A stretch of 64,000 nt of DNA from Gammaproteobacteria bacterium (GCA_015488885.1 WFMW01000061.1:1-64000); one strand, 5' to 3'. Positions 7,401 to 17,410 are shown, counted from the stretch's first letter. Made by a program: numbers and translations. Notes: a model not told the origin generated them from the letters alone.

Positions 7401-9599
7401 TCAAGCTGCACTTGCATAGTGTTTCATTAAACCGGGCATATCCAGTACCAGTGCAATATCCCCGTCGCCGGTAATCGTTGCACCGGCAAAGCCTGGTGTG
7501 TCAGCAATCATATGTCCCAGCGGTTTAATTACCACTTCTTCCTGACCGATAAGATGATTAACTACAATACAGAATTTCTGACTACCCATCTGTACCACAA
7601 TAATCTTATCGGTTGGCTGCGGTTCACTGAATGCACTATTATGCACCAGCCAGCGTTGTAGATAATACAGAGGTAACGGGGTATTTCTAACCCGAATAAC
7701 TTCCTGTCCATCAACCATATTGATGCGTCGCGTATCCATATTAAATGCTTCAATTACATTTCCCAGTGGCAGGGCAAACTGGTAATCAGCCAAAGTTATC
7801 ATTAAGGTAGGTAAAATTGCCAGTGTTAATGGCAGACGTATGGTAATAACCGTTCCTTGCCCCATTTTTGAATCAATATCCAGTATACCGTTTAATTCGG
7901 TAATACGGGTTTTCACCACATCCATACCTACACCACGTCCGGACACATCTGAGACTTCTGTTTTAGTAGAAAAGCCCGGCGCAAAAATCAAATTACAGGC
8001 TTCGGTATCTGTAAGGCTATTCGCAGCCTCCGTGCTCATCAGACCTTTTTCTACGGCTATTTTTCGTAGCTGCTGCGGGTTCATCCCTTTGCCATCATCA
8101 GAAATGGTTATCAGGATTTGATCACCTTCCTGTACCGCGCTCAACATGACAGTCCCCTGCCTTGGTTTACCATCGGCAAAACGCTGTTCTGGCAGCTCAA
8201 TGCCATGATCGACCGAATTTCGTACTAAATGGATCAGTGGATCAGCCAGTGCCTCAACCAGATTTTTATCCAGATCAGTTTCTTCCCCCACTAATTTCAG
8301 TTCAATATCCTTACCCAGTTTCCTGGCCAGATCACGAATTACTCTAGGAAAGCGATTGAATACTTTTTTAATTGGCTGCATTCTGGTTTTCATGACTGAT
8401 GCCTGTAAATCTGAAGTAACCAGTTCAAGATTGGATATTGCATCCACAACCTGGCCGTTGCCTACCAGTTGTTTAAGCGTGGATAAACGGTTTCTTACCA
8501 ATACCAGCTCACCAACCAGATTCATAATATCATCCAGCCTTGAGGTATCAACCCGCACACTGCTTTCTGCCTGAGCATGAGAAGCTTTTCTTTTTTGTAC
8601 GGATTTCTGTTTAACAGGTTTGTTTTCTGGCGCTTCATTTAACGTTTCTTTTTGCGCCTCCTTTGATGCTTCTTCTGCTACTTTATCTGTTGGTTTCTGT
8701 TCTGACGGTTGCCTGGTAGATGACTTAACCGCTGCCCCCGGCCCGCTATTTTTCCCGTACATTTGATCAAGTACCGCTTCAAACTCATCATCAGTAATAA
8801 TATCTGCAGGTGAAGCAGTTGTGACGTGGGATTTGTCGCTTGTCTCTACAGTCTGCCTCGGCTCTTCTCCTGTGTCAGCCTCAACAGGCTGCCCCGGCAC
8901 GCCGCCATGTTTACCAGCACCATGTAGCTGGTCAAGCAGGTTTTCAAACTCATCATCACTAATTAAATCATCATTCATTGCCGTAGTATCAACGTCATCC
9001 TTTACTACCAATGCGGGCTCTAACTCTATTGCAGATGACTCGGCTGATTGCGTCTGTGCGTCACGAAGCATGGCTTCAAATTCATCATCCATGCTGTCAA
9101 CATTATCGACGGCAGGGGGGTGTTGTTCATCCGCTGCCACAACGACATCATTCATTTCAGCCGCTGACCCGGTATTTTTCTGTACTGCGGTATTTTGCTG
9201 TACTGGCTGTACTGGTTGACCAGATGCCAGTTGTTCTAACTGTTTTAGCAGCTCAGGTGATGCCTGAGTTAAGGTTTCTTCTGCACGCAACTGATCAAAC
9301 ATGTCACCTACAATATCAATAACCTGTAAAATGACATCAATTAATTCTGCGTCAGCGACACGTTCTCCCTGGCGCAAAATATTAAATACATCTTCTGCCC
9401 GATGACAGACTTCAACCATCTGTGTCAGCTTAAGGAAACCAGCACCTCCTTTGATAGTGTGGAATGCCCTGAAAATAGCATTTAGCAGTTCTGCATCTTC
9501 TGGCGACTGTTCCAGTTCAATAATTTGCTCACCCAGCATATCGAACAACTCACCGGCTTCAACCAGAAAATCCTGTCGTATTTCATCATCTATATTCAT
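7401..9599 (-). CDS. cheA: Chemotaxis histidine kinase CheA (main flagellar system)
   Basis: This is a 732-residue CheA. The HPt domain has His47 in AFHTIKGGAGFL. An acidic, low-complexity linker (about 125-345) carries three copies of a DDEFE-x-x-L motif, at residues 171-178, 215-223 and 270-278. Then come the dimerisation domain (348-410), an ATPase domain with HLVRNSVDHG (457-466), DDGKG (501-505) and SGRGVGMD (553-560), and a CheW-like regulatory domain (about 595-725). No standard P2 fold is visible, and the repeated acidic motifs may serve as CheY docking sites. Pseudomonas-type CheA linkers also carry such motifs. It lies between cheZ and parC; cheB and motCD, often found here, are missing. 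The start has AGGTGAAT at good spacing. Confidence 0.96.
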   Translation of the reverse strand: MNIDDEIRQDFLVEAGELFDMLGEQIIELEQSPEDAELLNAIFRAFHTIKGGAGFLKLTQMVEVCHRAEDVFNILRQGERVADAELIDVILQVIDIVGDMFDQLRAEETLTQASPELLKQLEQLASGQPVQPVQQNTAVQKNTGSAAEMNDVVVAADEQHPPAVDNVDSMDDEFEAMLRDAQTQSAESSAIELEPALVVKDDVDTTAMNDDLISDDEFENLLDQLHGAGKHGGVPGQPVEADTGEEPRQTVETSDKSHVTTASPADIITDDEFEAVLDQMYGKNSGPGAAVKSSTRQPSEQKPTDKVAEEASKEAQKETLNEAPENKPVKQKSVQKRKASHAQAESSVRVDTSRLDDIMNLVGELVLVRNRLSTLKQLVGNGQVVDAISNLELVTSDLQASVMKTRMQPIKKVFNRFPRVIRDLARKLGKDIELKLVGEETDLDKNLVEALADPLIHLVRNSVDHGIELPEQRFADGKPRQGTVMLSAVQEGDQILITISDDGKGMNPQQLRKIAVEKGLMSTEAANSLTDTEACNLIFAPGFSTKTEVSDVSGRGVGMDVVKTRITELNGILDIDSKMGQGTVITIRLPLTLAILPTLMITLADYQFALPLGNVIEAFNMDTRRINMVDGQEVIRVRNTPLPLYYLQRWLVHNSAFSEPQPTDKIIVVQMGSQKFCIVVNHLIGQEEVVIKPLGHMIADTPGFAGATITGDGDIALVLDMPGLMKHYASAA

Positions 9600-9666
9600 T
9601 TTTATTCACCTGATTATTAACCTGTCTATGTCAAGCCAGATATTCCATGGGAATACAATATTCAGT

Positions 9667-10545
9667 TTAAAAACCGAGTGTTGACAACAGGTCATCGACA
9701 TCATCCTGATTCTGAAGAATTTGATTATCTGATTCATTATCTTGTTTGACTGCAGCTTCCATTTTTTCTCCGCTATGGTTGACACCTGGTACCACTGGCC
9801 CATAACCATGAATATTTAATTTATCATTACCTGATTCATCATCCAGAGTGTTATTACTGTATTTATGATTTTTTGTTGTTGTCGTTTTAGTGACTGAATG
9901 GTTTAGCTGATTGTCATCTATCTCAATATGACAGGTACGAATCATAGCAACCAGACTGGTTTCAATATCCTGCACCAGTTTAATGACCCGCTGAATAATC
10001 TGGCCACTAATATCCTGATAGCTTTGCGCCATTAATACATCGGTTAAATAACTGCTTAATAATTTTCCATCCTTGATTGTTTGTAATAAAAATGTATCGG
10101 TATCCACCTTTATTCCTGTTGATTCTTTTTCAGTACAACGACTATTATGCAAGCCTTGCGCCTGCTCGGTAATCTGTTTAACCATCGGCATACAGTTTTC
10201 AACAATTGCAAGCGTTTTATGTGCTGACTCCTCGGTGATCTGGACAACATAATCCAGCCTTTTTTTTGCATCCGGTAGGCCTTCATGCATTAATGTTTCC
10301 AGCTTTTCATCATGACTGAAGTTATTCAGATTTTCATGCAATCGGCGTGTCAGTTTGCCGATGTCCTGAAATAAACTGCTTTCATGCATGCGACATAACT
10401 GCTGGATAGAATGATTTGCTGCCTCCATATCATTATCGTTTAACTGTGCAACCAGTGTCTGACTGATCTGTAACAGGTTGGTATTAGCCTCAGGCTGGCC
10501 GACTAACCTGTCATCCAACCTGATGGTAGCTATTTTTTCAGTCAT
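9667..10545 (-). CDS. cheZ: CheY-phosphate phosphatase CheZ
   Basis: This 292-residue protein is mainly helical. It has the CheZ catalytic segment DVLMAQSYQDISGQIIQRV, with the Gln that positions water for CheY dephosphorylation. It ends in the CheY-binding tail DDVDDLLSTLGF, joined by a polar flexible linker (about 205-275). It is longer than the E. coli protein (214 residues), mostly through that linker. The frame opens at TTG 10548, but the ATG at 10545 overlaps the cheY stop by one base (TGATG), has GGAG upstream and is preferred. It ends the CheY signal of the main system. Confidence 0.95.
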   Translation of the reverse strand: MTEKIATIRLDDRLVGQPEANTNLLQISQTLVAQLNDNDMEAANHSIQQLCRMHESSLFQDIGKLTRRLHENLNNFSHDEKLETLMHEGLPDAKKRLDYVVQITEESAHKTLAIVENCMPMVKQITEQAQGLHNSRCTEKESTGIKVDTDTFLLQTIKDGKLLSSYLTDVLMAQSYQDISGQIIQRVIKLVQDIETSLVAMIRTCHIEIDDNQLNHSVTKTTTTKNHKYSNNTLDDESGNDKLNIHGYGPVVPGVNHSGEKMEAAVKQDNESDNQILQNQDDVDDLLSTLGF

Positions 10546-10937
10546 CAAGCCGCTCCCTGTAAACGTTCAAAAACTTTTTCGACTTTTTCACGCAAGGTAT
10601 CAGCGGTAAAAGGTTTTACTACATAACCATTAACACCTGCCTGGGCGGCTTCCATAATCTGGTCTCGCTTGGCTTCGGCGGTTACCATTAATACCGGCAG
10701 GGTAGATAATTCCTGATGAGCACGAACTGCTTTTAATAAATCAATTCCCGCCATACCAGGCATATTCCAGTCAGTGACCAGAAAATCAATGCCGCCTTTT
10801 TCCAGTATCGGTAAAGCGGTATTACCATCATCTGCCTCAACAATATTATTAAAACCCAGTTCATTCAACAGGTTTTTTACTATCCGCCGCATTGTAGAAA
10901 AATCATCTACAACCAGTATTTTCATATTCTTGTCCAC
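10545..10937 (-). CDS. cheY: Chemotaxis response regulator CheY (main flagellar system)
   Basis: This single receiver domain of 126-130 residues binds FliM when phosphorylated. Visible residues are Asp11/Asp12 in [11 protein letters not shown], phospho-acceptor Asp56 in VTDWNMPGM, Thr86 in LMVTAEAK and Lys108 in VVKPF. The listed start is a GTG behind GGGGTAG. The ATG four codons later (10925) gives the length usual for Pseudomonas-type CheY and is equally likely. It follows fliA by 20 bases and overlaps cheZ by one base. It resembles canonical CheY much more closely than the CheY at 3153-3515. Confidence 0.95.
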   Translation of the reverse strand: MDKNMKILVVDDFSTMRRIVKNLLNELGFNNIVEADDGNTALPILEKGGIDFLVTDWNMPGMAGIDLLKAVRAHQELSTLPVLMVTAEAKRDQIMEAAQAGVNGYVVKPFTADTLREKVEKVFERLQGAA

Positions 10938-10957
10938 AACTACCCCGTTTCTTTATA

Positions 10958-11713
10958 TTATGGTCTTTCGTTCTGCTCTATCCAGTCTGTCATCCGTGCG
11001 CGTAATCGCACCAGAGCCTGGCTGTGTATCTGACATACACGGCCTTCGGTTACGCCTATTATTTCGCCAATTTCACGCAGGTTAAATTCATCATCATAAT
11101 AAAGTGACATAACCAGCCGTTCCCGCTCCGGCAGGCCGGCAATATTTTCTGCCAGCCCCTGCTTGAAAAATTCCCCCTGCAATGACTGATAAGGCCCAGT
11201 AAGATGTTCCGACTGAGTTTCGGTATTCTGCCCACTGACCCCCGCCATTTCTTCAAAACTCAATAACTGACTACCCGCCGCTTCTTTGACCAGAGCGTTA
11301 TATTCCGTCATTTCCATATTTAGCATTTGTGCTACTTCACTGTCTCTGGCATCACGTCCTTCACGTTTTTCAACTTCTCGAACCGCTTCAGCCAACTCAC
11401 GTGATTTTTTATAAACGGATCGTGGCGTCCAGTCACAACGGCGCACTTCATCAATCATCGCACCCTGGATCCTTATCCTCGCATAGGTTTCAAAACTTGC
11501 CCCGCGTGAGGTGTCATACCCTTTTAAAGCCTCGAATAATCCAATCATACCTGCCTGCACCATATCGTCCAGTTGCACCGTTGCCGGTAACCGCCCCATC
11601 ATGTGATAAGCAATACGTTTTACCAGTGGCGCATATTCTGTCATCAACGCATCATAATCCAGTGGCTCACGCGTACTCGTACTTATATCTGAATAGCGAG
11701 CAACTGTATTCAT
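10958..11713 (-). CDS. fliA: Flagellar sigma factor FliA (sigma-28)
   Basis: This is a 251-residue sigma-70 family factor. Region 2 (YAPLVKRIAYHMMGRLPATV, then GLFEALKGYD and ARIRIQGAMIDEVR) recognises the -10. Region 4 (LREIGEIIGVTEGRVCQIHS) is a helix-turn-helix for the -35. It should drive late genes, and TAAA-N15-(G/A)(T/C)CG(T/A)TA promoters are seen in this window for fliC, fliD, flaG and the second chemotaxis cluster. Its start overlaps flhG by four bases and has GAGG at good spacing. An anti-sigma FlgM gene is not in the window. Confidence 0.97.
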   Translation of the reverse strand: MNTVARYSDISTSTREPLDYDALMTEYAPLVKRIAYHMMGRLPATVQLDDMVQAGMIGLFEALKGYDTSRGASFETYARIRIQGAMIDEVRRCDWTPRSVYKKSRELAEAVREVEKREGRDARDSEVAQMLNMEMTEYNALVKEAAGSQLLSFEEMAGVSGQNTETQSEHLTGPYQSLQGEFFKQGLAENIAGLPERERLVMSLYYDDEFNLREIGEIIGVTEGRVCQIHSQALVRLRARMTDWIEQNERP

Positions 11714-12576
11714 AACGGTGCCTCATTGATGTCTCTATCGGCATTAACCAGCCTTTCTATAAAAAATTCTAACTGCCCACCAGAACTCGCCACCTCGGGC
11801 CAGTTATCAACCTGTTTTGCCAGGCGTTTTATGGCCTGTGCCGCAGGGCTGGCAGGAAATGCTTCAACCAGTGCACGCTGATGCTGTACAGCTTTTCGTA
11901 ATCGTGGATCGTAAGGAATGGAACCCATAAATGTCAACATGACATCGAGAAAGCGGTCACTGGCGGTGGATAATTTATGGAACATTTCACGCCCTTCACT
12001 GGAGGTGTGTGCCATATTTGCCAGTATTTGAAAATGGTCGATACCATGCTCACGGCTCATTACTTTTATAAACGCATAGGCATCAGTAATCGAAGCTGGT
12101 TCATCACACACTACAACTATCACTTCCTGTGCAGCACTGCAGAAATTAACGACGTTATCGGATATACCGGCACCGGTATCGACAACCAGCACATCGAGCG
12201 CATAACCCAGTTCACTGAATGCCTGAATTAACCCGGCCTGTTCAATTGCCTGTAAATTTGCCATTTTGCTGATACCGGATGATGCAGGAATAATCTTTAA
12301 ATTTGCCGGCCCTGTCACCACGACTTCTTCCAGCGTACGCTCACCGCTGATAACATGTGATAAATCGTAAGACGGATTTAAACCCAGCAGGACATCAACA
12401 TTTGCCAGTCCCAGATCGGCGTCCATCAACATCACTTCACGCCCCATTTTTGCCAGTGAAACAGACAGGTTAACCGATACATTGGTTTTCCCTACGCCCC
12501 CTTTGCCGCTACTGACCGCAATAACCTTTACCGGTTTTGCACTGACAATCCGCCTTAAACTATCTGCCTGGTCCAT
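11710..12576 (-). CDS. flhG: FlhG/FleN, MinD-like ATPase controlling flagellar number
   Basis: This is a MinD/ParA-type ATPase of about 288 residues that limits polar flagella to one and antagonises FleQ. It has a deviant Walker A (SSGKGGVGKTNVSVNLS), Walker B-type LMDADLGLANVDVLLG, and VVDTGAGISDNVV. The N-terminus MDQADSLRRIV carries the DQAxxLR signature that in FlhG proteins stimulates the FlhF GTPase. The frame opens at an ATG at 12597 inside flhF, but the ATG at 12576 has a clear GAGGT five bases upstream and is chosen. FlhG/FleN matters for the neighbouring pel operon too, since in Pseudomonas FleN works with FleQ there. Confidence 0.95.
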   Translation of the reverse strand: MDQADSLRRIVSAKPVKVIAVSSGKGGVGKTNVSVNLSVSLAKMGREVMLMDADLGLANVDVLLGLNPSYDLSHVISGERTLEEVVVTGPANLKIIPASSGISKMANLQAIEQAGLIQAFSELGYALDVLVVDTGAGISDNVVNFCSAAQEVIVVVCDEPASITDAYAFIKVMSREHGIDHFQILANMAHTSSEGREMFHKLSTASDRFLDVMLTFMGSIPYDPRLRKAVQHQRALVEAFPASPAAQAIKRLAKQVDNWPEVASSGGQLEFFIERLVNADRDINEAPL

Positions 12577-12583
12577 TGCTACC

Positions 12584-14041
12584 TCAGGTGTTTGCATTAT
12601 GAATCATCCCCCCAAACATAAAAGCGAGTTCCTTATCGGTTGGTTCTCTATTTGTTTTTTGCATCAACTTTACCGCCTCTTTAACCAGTAATTGACCTCG
12701 AGCCGGATGCAGGTCATCCGGAACCTTCTGCCCATCACTGACATAAGTAAGCGGCAGTTTCTGTTCGATTAATACAGATAAAACCTCACCCAGGCTTGCC
12801 GCTTCATCGACCTTGGTAAGGAAACAGCCGTCCAGATCAATACGGCTGAATGAATCGATGATCTGTTCCTGCAAATGCATCTGTCCAGTTGCGGATAACA
12901 CCAGATAATTCTTTATCGACATATTTTCAATATCGAGTGCTGCCAGTTGTTCCGCCAACCTGATATCACGCTGACTGACACCGGAGGTATCGATAAGAAT
13001 TAATTTTTTATCCTTGTTATGATTCAACACTGTATGTAACTCATCCCGATCAGCGGCAACCTGTACCGGCACCCCCAGGATACGACCATAGGTACGTAAC
13101 TGTTCGTGGGCACCAATGCGATAGCTATCGGTGGTGACCAGAGCAATATTGCGTCGCCCATGTCGCAGCGCAAAACGCGCAGCAAGTTTGGCAATGGTGG
13201 TGGTTTTACCGACCCCGGTAGGGCCAATTAATGACACCACCCCCCCCTCACTGATCAGGTCATCATCCACCACCGGTATCATCACAGCCAGTTGTTTCAA
13301 TGCTTCCAGCCAGCTATTTTTATGTAGACCCTGTGCTACCATCATGCTGGCAATCTGTTCACATAATGAGGCGCTCAAACCTAATGCCATAAGCTGCTTT
13401 AACAGACTTGCCTGTAATGGCTGAATGCGTTGCATATCGCCCCAGGAAAATTGCATTAACGGGGCTTCCATAATCGAGCGCAGACCGTTCAGTTCTGCCT
13501 GAATTTTCTGCAGTTTTTTGCCATTGGCCTTTTCATGGCTACGAATTTCATGATGGGCACGGGTATAGTCTGTATCGGCCTGGGAAAAATCACTGTCTAT
13601 AGCCTTATCCCAGTCCATTGTTGAATCTGTATAACCGTCTGCCGGTATATTATTCTTTGCTTCCTGTTGTGACGGAGATGTTTTGATTGTGGCACTATTG
13701 GATGAATCCACAGCTGAATCCAATGCCTGTTTATCTGCCGTTTCTTCTATATCAGCCGATTTCACCGGCCTGGATTTTGCCACATGGGCGGCAGCATGTT
13801 GCCGTGACCGTAGCGGTTTTGATTTATCTGCCTGAGCTTGTAATGGCGCGTCTGCGGTTAATATATCGGGATTACCCAGTGAGGCATTCACCAGCGCATC
13901 TTCATAATCCAGTGCGGCAATAATTTCAACACCACCGGAGACTTTTCGATTAGAAAGTATTACCGCATTCGGCCCCTGCTCTTCACGCAATTCACGTAAA
14001 GCGGTTCTTGCATCGGCCGCAAAGTAACGTTTCATTTTCAT
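12584..14041 (-). CDS. flhF: FlhF, SRP-type GTPase for polar flagellar placement
   Basis: This is a 485-residue protein with the three-part FlhF layout: a basic N-terminal B domain (1-60, MKMKRYFAADARTALREL), a low-complexity linker (60-165), and an NG domain. The G domain has P-loop GPTGVGKTTTIAKLAA (273-288), then VTTDSYRIGAHEQLRTYG and LIDTSGVSQRD. It marks the pole where the basal body forms and pairs with FlhG. The GGAG upstream of ATG 14041 supports the start. It follows flhA by 66 bases, and the gap shows no obvious promoter. Confidence 0.96.
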   Translation of the reverse strand: MKMKRYFAADARTALRELREEQGPNAVILSNRKVSGGVEIIAALDYEDALVNASLGNPDILTADAPLQAQADKSKPLRSRQHAAAHVAKSRPVKSADIEETADKQALDSAVDSSNSATIKTSPSQQEAKNNIPADGYTDSTMDWDKAIDSDFSQADTDYTRAHHEIRSHEKANGKKLQKIQAELNGLRSIMEAPLMQFSWGDMQRIQPLQASLLKQLMALGLSASLCEQIASMMVAQGLHKNSWLEALKQLAVMIPVVDDDLISEGGVVSLIGPTGVGKTTTIAKLAARFALRHGRRNIALVTTDSYRIGAHEQLRTYGRILGVPVQVAADRDELHTVLNHNKDKKLILIDTSGVSQRDIRLAEQLAALDIENMSIKNYLVLSATGQMHLQEQIIDSFSRIDLDGCFLTKVDEAASLGEVLSVLIEQKLPLTYVSDGQKVPDDLHPARGQLLVKEAVKLMQKTNREPTDKELAFMFGGMIHNANT

Positions 14042-14107
14042 TAATCAAACTCCATTAACAGGAACATTCTGTGTATTAATTCAGTGTGCATTAATTTAAG
14101 CTTTATA

Positions 14108-16210
14108 TTAATTAAGTTGTGGATTCTGTCCGCCGATAGCGGCTACAACACGTATCTGTTTACTATCGGGAACTTCGTTATAAGCAAGTACATGCAGGTT
14201 TGGTGCCAAACTTCTCAATAAGCGTGCAAGTGTTGGCCGCAATGCCGGTGACACCAGTAAAACTGCCGCTTTATTTTCAGCTTCCTGCTGCTGCACACGT
14301 TGATTAAGTTCAGTAATCATCTGTTCGGCCAGCTTGGGTTCGATGCCCAAACCCGATTCTGGCGCGGTTTGTACCGATTGCAGTAATACCTGCTCGAGTT
14401 CTGGACTAAGAGAAATAACGGTCAGTTCCGGTGACATACCATTAATATGCTGATAGATTTGCCGTGACAGTGAAGCCCGTACCGCCGCCGTTAATACGTC
14501 AGAGTTTTGGCTATGCGGGGCATGTTCCGCCAAAGTTTCGGCTATGGTTCGCATGTCTCGAATCGGCACACCCTCGGCTAACAGGTTCTGTAATACTTTT
14601 AATACGGTACCCAGTGGCAACAGTTTGGGAACCAGATCCTCGACCAGTTTAGGTGAGGATTTTGCCAGCATATCAAGTAAATGCTGTACTTCTTCATGGC
14701 CAATTAATTCATGTGCATGGGTATGTAACAGGTGGCTTAAATGGGTTGCAATGACGGTGCTGGTATCGACCACGGTATAACCCAGCGTCTGCGCTTCATC
14801 ACGCAGTGATTCTTCTATCCACACGGCACGTAAACCAAAGGTCGGGTCATGGGTTTCAATACCTTGCAACTCGCCATAAACCTGACCGGGATCAATGGCC
14901 AGTTCACGATCAGGATACACGTCAGCTTCGCCTAGTGGTACGCCCATTAAAGTAATACGGTAAGCGGTTGGTGACAGGTCGAGGTTGTCACGTATATGTA
15001 CGGCCTGTACCAGAAAACCTAGCTCCTGCGAAATTTTACGACGTACGCCTTTAATGCGTGACATCAACTGGCCGCCCTGAGTTTTATCCACCAGTGGAAT
15101 CAATCGATAACCCACTTCCAGCCCGATTACATCTACCATGGGTACATCTTCCCAACTCAACTCAGCAGGTTTGCCTGCATCATCCTGCGGCACTTCGGTT
15201 TCAACTTCGGCAAGCTGATCAGGTTGCTCTTTACGCTGTGAAATGAAATAGGCAACGCCACCAAAAATACCACCCAGTGTCAGAAAAACCAGATTCGGCA
15301 TCCCTGGAATCAGCCCTAACGAACCCACCACCGCAGCCGTAATGGCAATCGGTCGGGGATGATTGAACAACTGTGAAACGACCTGTGCCCCCATATCACT
15401 GGAGGTCGAGGCACGGGTAACAGCAATGGCTGCTGCGGTTGATAAGACCAGCGACGGTATTTGCGCAACCAGCCCGTCACCAATGGTTAACAATGTGTAA
15501 TTGTGAGCCGCCTGTGAAAAATTCAGGCCATGATCAATCATCCCGATACCCAGGCCAAACACCATATTGATAAATAGAATCAGGATACCGGCAATGGCAT
15601 CGCCGCGAATAAATTTACTGGCACCATCCATCGATCCATAAAAATCGGCTTCACCGGAAATTTCCTGACGACGCTGACGTGCTTCCTGCTGGGTAATTAA
15701 ACCGGAATTCAAATCAGCATCGACAGCCATCTGCTTACCAGGCATGGCATCCAGAGTAAAACGTGCATTAACCTCCGAAATACGCCCGGCACCTTTGGTA
15801 ACCACAACGAAGTTAATAATGGTTAATACGGCAAATACCACCAGCCCCACTGCATAATTACCTCCAACCACAAATTCACCAAATGATTTGATGACATTAC
15901 CCGCTGCGCCGGTACCGGTATTTCCATACAATAATACCACTCTGGTGGAGGCCACATTCAATGACAACCGTAACAGAGTTGCTACCAGTAGCACAGTTGG
16001 GAACATATCAAAATCCAGTGGCCGTGTGGTATAAACCACCACCAGCAAAACCACCAGTGATAAAGCAATATTAAAAGTAAAAAACAGGTCGAGTAAAATT
16101 GGTGGTAACGGTAATACCATCATTGCCAGCATTGCAACCAGCAACAAAGGCGTACCCAGACCGGATAAAGAGGAGACCCGGAAATTACTCATTGTAGCGC
16201 TAGCACTCAT
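14108..16210 (-). CDS. flhA: Flagellar type III export gate protein FlhA
   Basis: This 700-residue protein is the usual length for FlhA, the proton-driven export gate. The first about 330 residues hold eight hydrophobic segments and the FHIPEP signature region (VVTKGAGRISEVNARFTLDA and MPGKQMAVDADLNSGLI). The rest is the cytoplasmic domain that docks chaperone-substrate complexes, such as FliS-FliC, FliT-FliD and FlhB. It starts behind GGAGATAAAAA. It lies 33 bases after flhB and leads into flhF, keeping the export, placement and regulation genes in one run. Confidence 0.97.
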   Translation of the reverse strand: MSASATMSNFRVSSLSGLGTPLLLVAMLAMMVLPLPPILLDLFFTFNIALSLVVLLVVVYTTRPLDFDMFPTVLLVATLLRLSLNVASTRVVLLYGNTGTGAAGNVIKSFGEFVVGGNYAVGLVVFAVLTIINFVVVTKGAGRISEVNARFTLDAMPGKQMAVDADLNSGLITQQEARQRRQEISGEADFYGSMDGASKFIRGDAIAGILILFINMVFGLGIGMIDHGLNFSQAAHNYTLLTIGDGLVAQIPSLVLSTAAAIAVTRASTSSDMGAQVVSQLFNHPRPIAITAAVVGSLGLIPGMPNLVFLTLGGIFGGVAYFISQRKEQPDQLAEVETEVPQDDAGKPAELSWEDVPMVDVIGLEVGYRLIPLVDKTQGGQLMSRIKGVRRKISQELGFLVQAVHIRDNLDLSPTAYRITLMGVPLGEADVYPDRELAIDPGQVYGELQGIETHDPTFGLRAVWIEESLRDEAQTLGYTVVDTSTVIATHLSHLLHTHAHELIGHEEVQHLLDMLAKSSPKLVEDLVPKLLPLGTVLKVLQNLLAEGVPIRDMRTIAETLAEHAPHSQNSDVLTAAVRASLSRQIYQHINGMSPELTVISLSPELEQVLLQSVQTAPESGLGIEPKLAEQMITELNQRVQQQEAENKAAVLLVSPALRPTLARLLRSLAPNLHVLAYNEVPDSKQIRVVAAIGGQNPQLN

Positions 16211-16243
16211 TTTTTATCTCCGTAGTAATGGCTTAACAGATTC

Positions 16244-17401
16244 TTATTCATCATTATGTTCCGGTGTTTGCATGGCATGGGCTAATTCATCAGGAATCGG
16301 CAAATCATCTGGCTGCTGCGGTTTTTCATAACCATACTGGCTGGCTGCATTAAGCTGATAGACATAAGAAAGAATATTCGCCACCGCCACATATAAACCA
16401 GCAGGTATTTCATGATTTATTTCTGTACTGGCATATAAAGCACGTGCCAGTGGTGGCGCTTCCACCAGAGTAACGCTATTCTGCTTTGCCACACTGCGAA
16501 TTCTTGCCGCAACAAAATCAGCCCCTTTGGCCACCACAATTGGCGCTGAATTTTTTGTCTGGTCATAAACCAGAGCGATGGCGTAATGAGTCGGGTTGGT
16601 AATCACCACGTCAGCCTCAGGTACAGCATCCATCATCCGACGCTGGGACAACTCCTGTTGTAGTGAGCGAATACGGCCTTTTACTTCTGGACGGCCTTCG
16701 GTTTCTTTCGATTCATCTTTGACTTCCTGCAAGGTCATTTTCAACTGTTTGTTATGCTGGAATAACTGGAACGGCACATCCACGGCGGCAATCAGAATCA
16801 TCGCGCTGCTGCAGGCCAGAAAAGACCATCCACATAGACGTGCCAGATGCGACAGGGCGTTGAGTAATGGCTCTTCACTTAAACCCGTTAGCTCACCGAC
16901 AAGAGACCAGATAATGGCAGCCGACACCACACCAACCAGCGCAAATTTGGCCAGGACTTTAACCAGCTCCATCAAACCCTTTATGGAAAAAATTCTGCCC
17001 ATGCCTTTTAACAGATCGAGTTTTTCCAGTTTAAAACTTACCGCCTGCATACTGAAAGACCAGCCGCCCAGCCCTAATGGGGTTAGAATAGTGGCAATAA
17101 CCGTCACCACTAAAAAGGGCATCATGACCCACAGTGCCTGCCACAACATAGATGTAAACGTTTCCATCATGACTTTGCTACTGAGTTCAGATACATGATG
17201 TATAACCAGGCTATGCATGGCTATTTTTTTCAGTCCGGCCAGCATGCCATTACCAAAAAACAGTAATGCGCCAGCAGAAGCCATTAATAAAACCGTGGTG
17301 TTAAGTTCTTTTGAGCGCGGAACCTGGCCTTTGTCATGTGATTCCTTGAGCCGTTTCGGGGTTGGCTGTTCAGTTTTTTCCTGTCCACTTTCTGCTGACA
17401 T
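16244..17401 (-). CDS. flhB: Flagellar export switch protein FlhB
   Basis: This 385-residue protein has four membrane segments in the first about 215 residues and a cytoplasmic domain with the self-cleaving motif in VVITNPTHYAIALVYD. Cleavage between Asn and Pro switches export from rod/hook to filament substrates. The N-terminus EQPTPKRLKESHDKGQVPRS is typical of the family. It sits between fliR (9-base gap) and flhA (33-base gap). The C-terminal tail after the motif is of normal length. Confidence 0.97.
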   Translation of the reverse strand: MSAESGQEKTEQPTPKRLKESHDKGQVPRSKELNTTVLLMASAGALLFFGNGMLAGLKKIAMHSLVIHHVSELSSKVMMETFTSMLWQALWVMMPFLVVTVIATILTPLGLGGWSFSMQAVSFKLEKLDLLKGMGRIFSIKGLMELVKVLAKFALVGVVSAAIIWSLVGELTGLSEEPLLNALSHLARLCGWSFLACSSAMILIAAVDVPFQLFQHNKQLKMTLQEVKDESKETEGRPEVKGRIRSLQQELSQRRMMDAVPEADVVITNPTHYAIALVYDQTKNSAPIVVAKGADFVAARIRSVAKQNSVTLVEAPPLARALYASTEINHEIPAGLYVAVANILSYVYQLNAASQYGYEKPQQPDDLPIPDELAHAMQTPEHNDE

Positions 17402-17410
17402 AATCTATTC

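Noticed and set aside
7840-9322. Several long plus-strand frames within the cheA region
   Set aside because: All are antisense to a gene with clear domains and show no family motifs.
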